DNA of 64,000 bases. It comes from Phycisphaerales bacterium UBA7800 (lineage in GTDB: Bacteria; Planctomycetota; Phycisphaerae; Phycisphaerales; Phycisphaeraceae). The stretch covers positions 62,001 to 126,000 of the forward strand of contig DLCK01000013.1 of the NCBI GenBank assembly GCA_002480565.1. The letters run 5' to 3'. A program made the translations under genes and the position numbers. Shown here piece by piece: positions 43,410 through 52,925 of the stretch (within the stretch, counting starts at the first letter, position 1; each line of letters starts with the position of its first letter). Under the pieces are notes generated by a model, which saw only the letters and a program-made list of their open reading frames with translations, was not told the origin of the DNA and did not search any database.

Positions 43410-44207
43410 TCAAAACGACGGTGTTCCCACACCTTGATTATCGTAGTAGTATCGTTCCGCTTTGTGATTGAGGATGTACTGTGGTTGCACATTGGTTTGC
43501 GTACGCAGATACCCCGGCAACGCACTGATCGCGTGGCCATCGGCAAAGACGGTATTACATGCATTTTGATGTTGGGTCATCAGGTATCCGCCCCAATTAC
43601 TCGACCCATTGCGTTTAAAATTACCAATCATGTGTCCACCACCATTGGGTGTGGATGGATGTCCGGAGTAACTGTCACCAAAGAGAATTTCCTTACCCGG
43701 CTCGGTCATTTCATTATGCACGTTAACACCAATGGCGAGTTGGGATGAAATCGAAAAACGCTTGTAATAGGGTCCATATCCATAGAGTTGATCATACCCA
43801 TTGCCCAGGTAAGCAGCATAGGAAATGTTGTACCGATTGGTACTGTTGGCATCGGCTGAGTAGTACTGAGATTCAGGACAAACGCGAACAGGAGGCGTGA
43901 TGTATCGCACACCCGAAGCCTGGTCATTGACGTTATACCCAAAGGCGATGAAGTAGGACCAGAGTTTGATGTTGCCACCTTTGGTCCTGTATAGAATTTG
44001 ATGCTCATTGTTTTCTGTTGCATACGTGATCGTACCGACGGCACATTGCCTTAGATGATTCAGACACATGCTTGAACGCGCGGCCTTGCGCGCCTTGGAT
44101 AACGCTGGCAAGAGAATAGCAATAAGCAAGCTGACAATTGAGATGACCACCAAAAGTTCGATGAGACTAAATCCAATTGCATTGCAATGCGATGTATTTT
44201 GTTTCAT
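43410..44207 (-). CDS. H-X9-DG type II pseudopilin-like protein
   Basis: A 265-aa protein. The prepilin cleavage site and helix are GFSLIELLVVISIVSLLIAILLPAL (residues about 12-36). The C-terminal part has the H-X9-DG pattern in HQNACNTVFADGH, so it belongs to the large PVC-group family of that name. It would be processed by a prepilin peptidase and placed at the surface. It precedes the 1637-aa glycoside hydrolase gene, which suggests a linked role in glycan handling. Confidence 0.88.
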   Translation of the reverse strand: MKQNTSHCNAIGFSLIELLVVISIVSLLIAILLPALSKARKAARSSMCLNHLRQCAVGTITYATENNEHQILYRTKGGNIKLWSYFIAFGYNVNDQASGVRYITPPVRVCPESQYYSADANSTNRYNISYAAYLGNGYDQLYGYGPYYKRFSISSQLAIGVNVHNEMTEPGKEILFGDSYSGHPSTPNGGGHMIGNFKRNGSSNWGGYLMTQHQNACNTVFADGHAISALPGYLRTQTNVQPQYILNHKAERYYYDNQGVGTPSF

Positions 44208-44265
44208 TTGCGAGCTTCACTTTTACGGGTTGAATCAATAAACCAATTGGTAATCAACTGCTTAT

Positions 44266-44345
44266 ATTGTACAATTATTGTATCGACGCACAAACAGTAA
44301 AGTCAACCCACAAGGGAGTAAATTTTCAAAGTCGCACGGATACAA
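44266..44345. promoter_or_regulatory. Candidate operators between pseudopilin and GntR-LacI gene
   Basis: The 254-bp divergent gap contains the perfect palindrome ATTGTACAAT (44266-44275) and an inverted pair TTGTATC / GATACAA spanning about 44278-44344. These are the sort of sites a GntR or LacI-type regulator uses; nothing else stands out. Confidence 0.4.
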
Positions 44346-44461
44346 TAAGGTAAGATTGATAAAGCGTATTCCACAACAAGCAGTTAAGGTCGAATCTGTG
44401 TAAGATATTGACTTGCTGAATCTTTGAAATCAGACTTCATTTAGCGGATCATATAAAAGCA

Positions 44462-45514
44462 ATGGCCAATCGTACGCGTTACACCCAGATAGCTGAATTG
44501 CTTCAACGTCGCATTCACCAAGGTGATTACAACGGCAAGCCACTACCTTCCGAAGAATTTCTGGCAACAGAAACCGGCGTGTCCCGCATGACAGCAAGAC
44601 GCGCGCTGCTTCACCTGATGGATAAGGGGATCATCACTCGACAACCGGGTAGTCGTGCGGTCCCCAATGAAAAAATCAAATCCGCACTGCCGACTTTAGC
44701 CATGCTGACACCAGCATGCAGCAGTGAATCGATTACCCGTTGGCGATATGACATTGAACATGTTGCTCACAAAATGAATCTGCGAATTCGTCCCGTGGAA
44801 TATGTTCATGAAGATGATCCAAGCATTCGCGAGACACTTGAGGAATATGCAGGTGTATTTTTTGTACCAACTGCCCAAGTGCCGCAATTGATGCATTCAT
44901 GGTCCAACTTTCGTGCCAAGACCGTCTGCATTTCAGCAGATTTGACACATTTGAATATCCCATCCATCTGGGACTTCCCACCCGAGTGTGCGGACATTGT
45001 GCTTGAGCATTTATATCAGCGTGGTTGTCGAAATGTTCTATGTCTGAATGTTCAGCCGCTGGACACCGTCATTAATGCATGGATGGAAAACTACCAACGC
45101 TGGACAGAAAAGCGCGGCCTTGAGTGTCACTTGCTCAACACGCCACAAGCGAATCTCAGTGGGGGCGCTTACAGCGAAGCATTTAAAACGCTCAAGTCCG
45201 CACCGGGCAAATATGATGGCATCTTTGCCACCACACTCCCTGCTGCACTGGGATCAATACGTGCAGCGCATGAAAACGGGCTGGCTATCGGTAAAGAGAT
45301 GGCGGTTGCCACCATCGATGGTGGTGTCTTTTACAAGCAGTACCTGCCTGATATCACTTGCGTGGACAAGCCCAATCTCAACAGTGTTATCACGCGTACA
45401 GTCGAATGGATGATCGGCAAGAACCGCAAGACCATTCCGCCAATACAAGTGCCCGAAAATATCAAGCTACATCTAGGCGAATCCAGTTTGGGTTATGCCA
45501 AGACGCCACGCTGA
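44462..45514 (+). CDS. GntR-HTH / LacI-sensor hybrid regulator
   Basis: A 350-aa regulator. Residues 1-75 are a GntR winged helix (RYTQIAELLQRRIHQGDYNGKPLPSEEFLATETGVSRMTARRALLHLMDKGIITRQPGS). The rest is a LacI-type periplasmic-binding fold (CADIVLEHLYQRGCRNVLCL, DGIFATTLPAALGSIRAAHENGLAIGKEMAVATIDGG). This AraR-like architecture senses sugars and usually represses. It points away from the glycoside hydrolase/pseudopilin pair and towards the lyase cluster, so it may control either. Confidence 0.85.
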   Translation: MANRTRYTQIAELLQRRIHQGDYNGKPLPSEEFLATETGVSRMTARRALLHLMDKGIITRQPGSRAVPNEKIKSALPTLAMLTPACSSESITRWRYDIEHVAHKMNLRIRPVEYVHEDDPSIRETLEEYAGVFFVPTAQVPQLMHSWSNFRAKTVCISADLTHLNIPSIWDFPPECADIVLEHLYQRGCRNVLCLNVQPLDTVINAWMENYQRWTEKRGLECHLLNTPQANLSGGAYSEAFKTLKSAPGKYDGIFATTLPAALGSIRAAHENGLAIGKEMAVATIDGGVFYKQYLPDITCVDKPNLNSVITRTVEWMIGKNRKTIPPIQVPENIKLHLGESSLGYAKTPR

Positions 45515-45537
45515 TTGCAGATTCACATTCAATTCCG

Positions 45538-46440
45538 CTATGGCAATAACGGTCTGGGTGTGTAGGTTGACATGAAATCTTCCGACGCAACATATCGGTT
45601 TGATTCGAGCATCTCGATTGGCTGCCGCACACCAACCTCACTTGCCTGCTCACCCAATAGCGCACTAACAATGGGATCCAATTGAGAAGTTATATCCGCA
45701 GGCATGCGACCCGTGCGGATCATCTGTACAAACGTCTTGCAGAAACCATCGTGGATTTCCGGGATCGGCAGTTCAATTTCATGCTCGCCCTTCTGGTCCG
45801 TCCATTGGATCACGCGAACACGGTCACCACCAATGTACACATCACCTTCAACACCGCTTTGATGTGCACAGTGATAATGCGTGTACTTTTCTGATGTCTC
45901 CACTGTCTCGATCCATTGGATACCAGGCCCCAACAGTCCCGCCAGAAATTCCCACGCGTGAATACCGTAGTAAAAACGCGGGTTGGGTGAATGGACCGCA
46001 AAATGCGACACCTGACTGATATCGATTTTAGCAGCAGCGTCCTGCGTTGACTTTGCCCATCGCCAACCTGAACCTGCCATCACCAATGAGCCGGTTCGTT
46101 TTTGCATGGCAATTAACGCATCCAGATCACTGACACTTCCCACAGCAGGTTTACAGATAAACACCGGCACATGACGTTCAATGAGTTTTGCAGCACGCTC
46201 AAACCGCTTATTCCAATTCACGCCCAACACCATCACCCCATCGACCAACTCACTTAGCATTTCCACAGAGTCCGCCAATTGGCATTGATGCAGATCGCAA
46301 AATCCGCGTACCTCTTCGCTGGATCGCACATCACCATGGTCATAAACTGCAGTGACAGATACATCATCCATGGCATTGATACGCTTGGTGAAAGCCGGCC
46401 CATGACCGGTATCCAAATCCATCATGCCGATTCGGATCAT
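45538..46440 (-). CDS. Gfo/Idh/MocA-family oxidoreductase
   Basis: A 300-aa NAD(P)-dependent oxidoreductase with an N-terminal Rossmann half (IRIGMMDLDTGHGPAF, VMVLGVNWNKRFERAAKLIERHVPVFICKPAVGS, where KP is the conserved lysine-proline) and a C-terminal substrate half (YYGIHAWEFLAGLLGPGIQWIET). The first glycine-rich turn is weaker than usual. It would act on a sugar or uronate released by the cluster enzymes. It overlaps the sulfatase gene by 4 bp and is the last gene of the operon. Confidence 0.85.
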   Translation of the reverse strand: MIRIGMMDLDTGHGPAFTKRINAMDDVSVTAVYDHGDVRSSEEVRGFCDLHQCQLADSVEMLSELVDGVMVLGVNWNKRFERAAKLIERHVPVFICKPAVGSVSDLDALIAMQKRTGSLVMAGSGWRWAKSTQDAAAKIDISQVSHFAVHSPNPRFYYGIHAWEFLAGLLGPGIQWIETVETSEKYTHYHCAHQSGVEGDVYIGGDRVRVIQWTDQKGEHEIELPIPEIHDGFCKTFVQMIRTGRMPADITSQLDPIVSALLGEQASEVGVRQPIEMLESNRYVASEDFMSTYTPRPLLP

Positions 46441-47828
46441 GGGAGCACCTCAACAATCTTGGACTTTTCACGCATCGCAGCAGTGTCATCGGAAGTTTGG
46501 GTCAATAAACTCACTGCCTCACGATGTGCTGGTGACACCGGCATCCCAAAGAGAACCGGATCATCAGTCTGTCGCATCATCTCAAGGAGCTTACTGCCAA
46601 GCTCATGACGCACGGTTGCATACGATGCATCATCCGCAAGATTGTTCTGCTCCAACGGATCAGACTCCAAGTCGTACAACCGAAGTGGCGGATGGCGGAG
46701 TCCTGCTTTTTCCAATGTTAAATGAACACTGCTTTGATGGTCCCACTGCTGTGTTGGGTCCATCCAAGCGCGGGTTGCTTCAAAGCTGACAATCAACTTG
46801 TAACGATCCGTTCGGATACATCGCAAGGGATCATAGTAATCGTGATACGTCATCTGAGCATACAATTCATCCCGTACCGGCACTGACGTTGATTGCTCCA
46901 ACACCTGTGCATGACTGACACCTTGTACGCTCGAAGGTATCGCCAACCCCAATAAATCACAGACTGTAGGCAATAAGTCGATCATGCTTGTCAGGCCGTG
47001 ATAGTTTCGTTTTTCCAAAGCTTCAAGCATCGGTCCTGCCATGATCAACGGCACTTCAAGCCCAGGATCAAACAGCGTGCACTTGGCTCGAGGGAATGGA
47101 ATCCCATGGTCCGAGGTGAAGACCACAAGCGTGTTCCCCATCTGCCCAGAATCATCCAACGCCTTGACAATCCGTCCCACCGCTGCATCCGCCAGTTGAA
47201 CGCAATCCGAAAACGCGTCAAACTCGGCACGTACTTCCAGCGTGTCCGACAGATAGTCTGGCAAGGTGACTTGCTGCTGATCGTAATGCAATCCCTCTGG
47301 GAAGCCTGTCACTGAAGCTGGATCACGATGTGGTTCAAAGAGCCCCACCTGCAGGTAAAACGGTTTGTCTGTGGCATCCTGAGCATGGATGAATGATTGA
47401 ACTTTATCTGCAATATCCATGCAGGTAACGCCAGCAAAATCATGCCCCGGACAACTGGCAAGTCTCTGATCAAATCCCAACCGCGCGGTGCGATTGGCTT
47501 CATGATGCAACCCCGCAAGCACCGTTTGATAACCCTGGCCCGACAGATACTGGGGCAAGGTCAATTGCTCATCAGTCAAATCCCATGCAAAGCGGCCATG
47601 CGTCAAGCCAAGTACACCAGTGCAATGCGGATGCCGGCCTGTTGTCATCGCTGCACGAGCAGGTGAACACTGAGGCGCTGCAGCAAAACTCTGCGTGAAC
47701 TTCACGCCCTGCTGAGCAAGTGCATCAATGTGCGGCGTCCGCACCGTATCAATGCCATAGCATCCCAGGTATCGCCCAAGGTCATGACAGGTAATCAAAA
47801 CGAGATTCACAGACTTACGCTGAATCAC
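46437..47828 (-). CDS. S1-family sulfatase, second
   Basis: A 463-aa sulfatase. The formylglycine site is APQCSPARAAMTTGRHP with Cys54 (C-x-P-x-R), and FTSDHG lies near residue 240. The first metal-site segment reads ITCHDLGRYLGCYG, where many S1 enzymes have DD, so one of the usual acidic residues is replaced by His. No signal peptide, suggesting cytoplasmic action on small sulfated sugars. It overlaps the oxidoreductase gene and follows the esterase by 11 bp. Confidence 0.9.
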   Translation of the reverse strand: MIQRKSVNLVLITCHDLGRYLGCYGIDTVRTPHIDALAQQGVKFTQSFAAAPQCSPARAAMTTGRHPHCTGVLGLTHGRFAWDLTDEQLTLPQYLSGQGYQTVLAGLHHEANRTARLGFDQRLASCPGHDFAGVTCMDIADKVQSFIHAQDATDKPFYLQVGLFEPHRDPASVTGFPEGLHYDQQQVTLPDYLSDTLEVRAEFDAFSDCVQLADAAVGRIVKALDDSGQMGNTLVVFTSDHGIPFPRAKCTLFDPGLEVPLIMAGPMLEALEKRNYHGLTSMIDLLPTVCDLLGLAIPSSVQGVSHAQVLEQSTSVPVRDELYAQMTYHDYYDPLRCIRTDRYKLIVSFEATRAWMDPTQQWDHQSSVHLTLEKAGLRHPPLRLYDLESDPLEQNNLADDASYATVRHELGSKLLEMMRQTDDPVLFGMPVSPAHREAVSLLTQTSDDTAAMREKSKIVEVLP

Positions 47829-47839
47829 AACAACATCCT

Positions 47840-48691
47840 TTACTGCTTTGGTTCAAGCAATCCCAAACCAGTGAGAAACGTATCAGCATCGGTGATCGAC
47901 TTGTGATGATCATCCATCTGCCCTTTTTTGGCGTTAAAGAATCCGTGCTTGCGACCTTCATATGAAATCAGGTTCGCATTGACTCCCAGTGCTTTTAGCC
48001 CGTCTACAAATTTCTGAGCAGTGGCAAAGGGAACCACAGGATCAGCTGTCCCATGAAGAACCAACGTCGGTGGTGCGTCTTTGGATAAATGGTGCATGGG
48101 ACTCACCAGCGTCGCATCATCCAATCCCTGGGTGGCGTAACCTTTATTCCCGACAAATTCAGGCACATCCAACACTGGGTTATAAAGCACCATTGCATAG
48201 GGCCTCGTTGCCAGACTGCTACTGTTCGTTTCAGGATTCGCACAAAGTGCAACCGCAGCCGCAAGGTGTCCGCCAGCTGACCCTCCCATTAAGACAATTT
48301 TGGACGTGTCGACTCCCAATGCCTGAGCATTATCAACAGCCCACTGATATGCAGCTTTGGAGTCACTTAGACAATCCGCCACATTCTTGGCATTGGTCTT
48401 AAGCAAACGGTACTGGAAACACATTGTCACCATGCCACGCTTTGAAAAATATTGTGACTGTTTACCAAAGTGTCCGGGCGTTCCCTTGACCCAACCCCCG
48501 CCGTGATAGCAAAGTAATGCCGGCCGTTTATCCGAAGCTTTCCAATCCTTGGGATAGTAAATATGCAGCTTCAATTCATGCCCATCGACAGTGCGATAAA
48601 TGGCATTAAATTTGATGCTCGGATCATCGGCCATGGCTGGCAACGTCATCCAACTGAGTAATAAAACCAGACAAAGTTTCACGCGATTCAT
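47840..48691 (-). CDS. Secreted alpha/beta hydrolase, BD-FAE-like esterase
   Basis: A 283-aa protein with a signal peptide (MNRVKLCLVLLLSWMTLPAMA). The oxyanion-hole motif is LCYHGGGWVKG and the nucleophile elbow LMGGSAGGHLAA. The acid and base lie in LHGTADPVVP and GRKHGFFN, giving Ser-Asp-His. It would remove acetyl or feruloyl-type groups from a polysaccharide outside the cytoplasm. It overlaps the dehydrogenase gene by 4 bp. Confidence 0.9.
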   Translation of the reverse strand: MNRVKLCLVLLLSWMTLPAMADDPSIKFNAIYRTVDGHELKLHIYYPKDWKASDKRPALLCYHGGGWVKGTPGHFGKQSQYFSKRGMVTMCFQYRLLKTNAKNVADCLSDSKAAYQWAVDNAQALGVDTSKIVLMGGSAGGHLAAAVALCANPETNSSSLATRPYAMVLYNPVLDVPEFVGNKGYATQGLDDATLVSPMHHLSKDAPPTLVLHGTADPVVPFATAQKFVDGLKALGVNANLISYEGRKHGFFNAKKGQMDDHHKSITDADTFLTGLGLLEPKQ

Positions 48692-49728
48692 TTTGATTCC
48701 TTCACAGCTTTGACCAGTTTGTTACTGGTCATGTTGCCCGCTCGTTGCGCGGAGATTTCGTATTCTGATTCCTGACCAGCAAGAACCTTCGACACCTCAT
48801 TGAGCATAATGCTTGTGTAACGTCCCCGTCCAGCAGAGCCTGCAAAATGTGGGGTAATAATGACATTTTCCAACTGACGAAATGGACTATCCCCAGGCAA
48901 TGGTTCCTGATAATGCACATCAAAAATGCCCAGTATCCGGTCGCGTCTAAGCTCTGCCAATAAGTCTGACTCATGTGCCAGACGAGCGCGTCCGGTATTG
49001 ATGATCACCGCGTTGTCTTTCATGGATTCCAACTGCGGTTTACGGACTCTCTCGACGGTGTCTTCACGTAGTGATTCGCACAGATGCACCACATCACAGT
49101 CAGCAAACATCGAATCAAATTCAACCTTTTCGACGCCGAGTTCAACAGTCATCTCCGGTGAGAGATAATCGTTGTAAACCTGAATGCGATGTGTGCCCAA
49201 TGCTTTGAGTTTGCGGATTAAATGTTTGGCTACATCACCAAAGCCCCATATACCAACCGTCGCTTGATCGAGACTGATGTTCTGACAACCAATAAAGGTG
49301 TCGAACTCTTTGAGCGTCGCACCGACCTGTGCATTGGTATGCAGACGACGAATCCCAACCATCGTCATCATCAACGCATACTCAGCGACGGAGTCAGCCA
49401 TGTAGCGATTGCAGGAAAGCAGTTTGATCTGACGGTCAAAGATGGCAGGTGATGCAATGGGTTCGACGCTCCCTGCTGCATGAGCGATGACTTTCAGCCG
49501 ATCACCTTTTGGCAGAACATCGTCCGTGAATCGAGGCGCCCCCCAACTGGTAATCACCGCATCAACATCAGCAAGGATTCGCGGCCAGTCTCCGACGGGA
49601 ACCTTTTTGGCGGGCGGTGACAAGAACCATTCGATCCCCAGGTCATCAGCAATACGTTGTGACTTTTCATGCCAAAGTTCACTCACACGGTCGGCAGGCA
49701 GGATTAAACAGACTCTATAACTCATCAA
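48688..49728 (-). CDS. D-isomer-specific 2-hydroxyacid dehydrogenase
   Basis: A 346-aa dehydrogenase. The Rossmann turn is VGIWGFGDVAKHLIRKLKALG near residue 155, with catalytic Arg in CESLREDTVERVRKPQ, Glu in FDVHYQEPLP and His in ITPHFAGSAGRGRY. It would interconvert a 2-keto acid and its hydroxy acid, fitting the breakdown of uronate-derived keto sugars from lyase action. It follows the heparinase-type gene by 59 bp. Confidence 0.88.
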   Translation of the reverse strand: MMSYRVCLILPADRVSELWHEKSQRIADDLGIEWFLSPPAKKVPVGDWPRILADVDAVITSWGAPRFTDDVLPKGDRLKVIAHAAGSVEPIASPAIFDRQIKLLSCNRYMADSVAEYALMMTMVGIRRLHTNAQVGATLKEFDTFIGCQNISLDQATVGIWGFGDVAKHLIRKLKALGTHRIQVYNDYLSPEMTVELGVEKVEFDSMFADCDVVHLCESLREDTVERVRKPQLESMKDNAVIINTGRARLAHESDLLAELRRDRILGIFDVHYQEPLPGDSPFRQLENVIITPHFAGSAGRGRYTSIMLNEVSKVLAGQESEYEISAQRAGNMTSNKLVKAVKESK

Positions 49729-49787
49729 ACTAACCTTCCAAAATCATTCTTCATGACAAACTTCCAATAGAATGATTGTACCTGCCA

Positions 49788-52700
49788 TCAGTTGGCGATC
49801 ACCACCATTGCTTCACAAATGGAGTTCCAATTGTTTTGCGTATTGCCGTTACTGATGATGCGGACATAGCGTGCTTTGGCCACATCAAATCCAAAGAACT
49901 CAGGCTTATCTTGAGGGATATTGCCTGAGCTTTGACCATCGAATACCTGCTTCCAAGTCTTACCATTGACGGAGATGTCGATCGTAAAAATGGCTTGTCG
50001 GTGAAATGATTTGTACCAGACGATGTCCATGCCTTTAATGTCTAAGACGCGTCCCATGTCCATGGCTAGTTGAACGTCTGTTCCTTGCGAAGCAAAATAT
50101 GTACTCAAGTCTCCATCCACAGCATCCATTGCAGGATGTCCGGCATTGGGGTGACTGGTTCGCACCTGCATGTATGGCGGGTAGACATTACGACCCGCAG
50201 GATAAGCATCCAGATAAACCGCATTGCCAACAGGTTGGGACTTGGGTTTATGCTGCGTAAATCCAGCGATCAAATCCAAGGGTAAGAGGACGCTCTGCCC
50301 TTGCCATGAAGTCGGCTGAAGCAAATCCATTGACTGACCATCAATCATGCAATTCATTTTGCCATTTCGACAGATCAGTGTTGATTTGCCGTAGGTCGCA
50401 GTGAGTTGATTACTGTCAATGGACACATCAATATTCATTGCTTTGAAGATTGGCAGTGCATCTACAAGACAGAGATTATCATCAAACACTATTTGTTTTA
50501 GTGACACTCGCTTGCCAGAGATAATTGCACGCGGCCCTTGTTTTGCACCGGTATTAACGGGAATCACATCGGTGTACTTGTGTAACTTTGCTGCTTTACC
50601 AACTTGTGATACACCGGGGATCAAGCTGTAATCACCCGCATCAAGTTGGACATACAACGCACCGGACTCATCGGTAACAGAGCAGATCATTGGCATGCCT
50701 GCGAGTTTACTTTGCAACGTCCATTGACCAGCCTGCAAACCTGTCATCAAGACTTTGCTGCCATCGGTTGGAACATTAAATGCAATGAGCTTATTGAGCA
50801 TTTGATCGGATTTGGGGAAGTAGACCTGCCACTGTTGAATCGCAACACCGTCCATGTCCTTGTGCTGGATCGCGGTCATCGGCAAGACATTCGCCACCGA
50901 CTGATCCATGATCTGCATGACATTCAAAAATGTGGAGAGATCGCGTTTTTGCGTGTCTTCGATTTCGGTACGGTAACCGTCATTAAACGGTGTGAGGCTT
51001 CCACGCTTGTTAATCAGAATCGGGAAGGTCTTATCGAAGACTGGATTCTGCCCATCAGGTCCGCCGACACATCGCATGGTGCGTTGATTGGCTTGGGGTA
51101 GTAAGGTCTGCAAAACCATCCGTCCGGTGTCATTGGTTTGTGCAGCATCGACAATCAACTGCTCGGATCGCTCAGTGGGTTTAGCAAGTGTCTGAAGCAG
51201 CCAGATTTTTCGCGTCTGCGGCTTGGCTGTCTGCATCCGGTCATAAACCAGTAACGCAGCAGGTCGGTCTGGATCATCGAGATTGAGCGTGACAGCATGA
51301 CGTTGATAGGACTTGAGTTTCTTGCCATAGGCAGGTGTGATATCACTGCGGATATAGCTATACAGTGGTTTGAGAGGATTGGGACCAACGGCGTGGCTGA
51401 TGACACTACCGCTTTTGCCGTGTTCCTGGAGTTGTTCGAGCGTCGAAAATTCTTTGCCACCGCCAGCAAAGTGTTGGCCTCCGTCGTTGTGCCGATTGCC
51501 GTAGGATTCGTCTGGGTCATAAGCGAGCATGACGTTGTGAGAGATGCTGCGTTTGTTGAAGTTCCAGTCGAACGGCGTGCCATACTTGGGATAAGCCCCT
51601 GTGTCGATAGCCAGGTGTCCGCGGTAGTAAATCTGAAATGCGCCAGCATCCAGATGCATGTGATTGTTGAAATGGTGGCCCGCGCCTTTCATTTCGATCA
51701 CGGCTACATCGCTGTCTCGTCCCATTGTCCAACCGGTACGTGCGATCATGCCACCCAGTGGTTCAGCGAAGAATTTGGTGGTTGGCAACTCGGTCATATC
51801 ACCTTGCTTGACCGACGGATCATAAAACAGCAGGAACTCCAATGGATTGCTGCGAGCAAAGCGTTTGACACCTCGTCGATGCGATTCAGCCTGTAAATAA
51901 GGGTCTTTGTAGTAATTGGCAACTTGAAGCAGCGCGTCAAAAATATTGTTCGGTTTGCCACCGGCATTGGTATCCCCATCAATCAGGGCACTGCTGTTGG
52001 GACAGACCGCATAGAGCCAGTGGTACGGCACCTTACCTTGGTCGGGGATATAAACATCCACATCGGACATGCGTTTGAAGATCCACGCTGAATAAATCTC
52101 CCAGTGAAACCGATAGGGTCCGTAGCTGATGCCTTGATGATGACGATGTGATGGATAAAAGAAATTCCGAGCGGTGACAAACTCAGCAAAAAATCGCCCC
52201 GCAGCATGATGATAAACACTTGGGTCTTCATCATAGACCGCGATCCCTGCAGAGAGCAGATCACGAAGCAGCTGAGCTTCACCGGCATGGCCTGAGACAG
52301 CCCCCTGACGATATGGTGGGTAACGAATCTCCATGCGAGATGCCAGGGCTTTGATGTGGTCGATCAATTCCTGCTTCTGCGTATCTGATAGCAGAGGGTA
52401 ACACCAGTCGTACACCAGTGAAGCAACGAAAATGGTGCCACCATAATCACGGGTCACATCATGGCGACCAGGAAACTGGACGCGATTAAAGTAGTCGATC
52501 ATCTGAGTGATCGCATTGTTACCCATGAATGCATCGCCATCCACAACGTATCGCATTGCCTGCGCGGTGATGGCATTGAGCGTATGCTGGCTGTACTGTT
52601 TGTCTGCGGATAAGGTTGCCTTGTCGATATTGGCTGCACCGTCGCAAACTGTCTTCCATGCTTCCCTGCAGAGTTCGTCGGATGCAATGCGTTCTTTAAG

Positions 52701-52901
52701 TGTCGGCAGAAATGCCGGCGTGATAAGCAGTCGCGGGTGATGGGCTGGAGGCGTAATGGCAGGCATGGGATAACGGAAAGATTGATCCTTGTTTTTCCGT
52801 GCCTTTTCAGCGGCGTATCCATGCGTAGTAAGCAATCCGGCAAACAGCAAGGCAAAAACTGCGACTCGTATCAACCGACTATGGATTAATTGCGTTATCA
52901 A
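49788..52901 (-). CDS. Secreted heparinase II/III-family polysaccharide lyase
   Basis: A 1037-aa secreted protein (signal peptide LIRVAVFALLFAGLLTTHGYA). Residues about 50-380 form the alpha/alpha toroid typical of heparinase II/III-type lyases (DYGGTIFVASLVYDWCYPLLSDTQKQ). The catalytic His/Asn segment is GAGHHFNNHMHLDAGAFQIYYRG near 420, followed by a beta-sandwich. A copper-amine-oxidase-N-like segment lies near 800-885 (ISGKRVSLKQIVFDDNL) and an F5/8-type discoidin module closes the chain (about 910-1035). It cleaves uronic-acid glycans by beta-elimination; substrate unknown. Confidence 0.9.
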   Translation of the reverse strand: MITQLIHSRLIRVAVFALLFAGLLTTHGYAAEKARKNKDQSFRYPMPAITPPAHHPRLLITPAFLPTLKERIASDELCREAWKTVCDGAANIDKATLSADKQYSQHTLNAITAQAMRYVVDGDAFMGNNAITQMIDYFNRVQFPGRHDVTRDYGGTIFVASLVYDWCYPLLSDTQKQELIDHIKALASRMEIRYPPYRQGAVSGHAGEAQLLRDLLSAGIAVYDEDPSVYHHAAGRFFAEFVTARNFFYPSHRHHQGISYGPYRFHWEIYSAWIFKRMSDVDVYIPDQGKVPYHWLYAVCPNSSALIDGDTNAGGKPNNIFDALLQVANYYKDPYLQAESHRRGVKRFARSNPLEFLLFYDPSVKQGDMTELPTTKFFAEPLGGMIARTGWTMGRDSDVAVIEMKGAGHHFNNHMHLDAGAFQIYYRGHLAIDTGAYPKYGTPFDWNFNKRSISHNVMLAYDPDESYGNRHNDGGQHFAGGGKEFSTLEQLQEHGKSGSVISHAVGPNPLKPLYSYIRSDITPAYGKKLKSYQRHAVTLNLDDPDRPAALLVYDRMQTAKPQTRKIWLLQTLAKPTERSEQLIVDAAQTNDTGRMVLQTLLPQANQRTMRCVGGPDGQNPVFDKTFPILINKRGSLTPFNDGYRTEIEDTQKRDLSTFLNVMQIMDQSVANVLPMTAIQHKDMDGVAIQQWQVYFPKSDQMLNKLIAFNVPTDGSKVLMTGLQAGQWTLQSKLAGMPMICSVTDESGALYVQLDAGDYSLIPGVSQVGKAAKLHKYTDVIPVNTGAKQGPRAIISGKRVSLKQIVFDDNLCLVDALPIFKAMNIDVSIDSNQLTATYGKSTLICRNGKMNCMIDGQSMDLLQPTSWQGQSVLLPLDLIAGFTQHKPKSQPVGNAVYLDAYPAGRNVYPPYMQVRTSHPNAGHPAMDAVDGDLSTYFASQGTDVQLAMDMGRVLDIKGMDIVWYKSFHRQAIFTIDISVNGKTWKQVFDGQSSGNIPQDKPEFFGFDVAKARYVRIISNGNTQNNWNSICEAMVVIAN

Positions 52902-52925
52902 TTCTTCGCTCCAAAAAGATAATCA

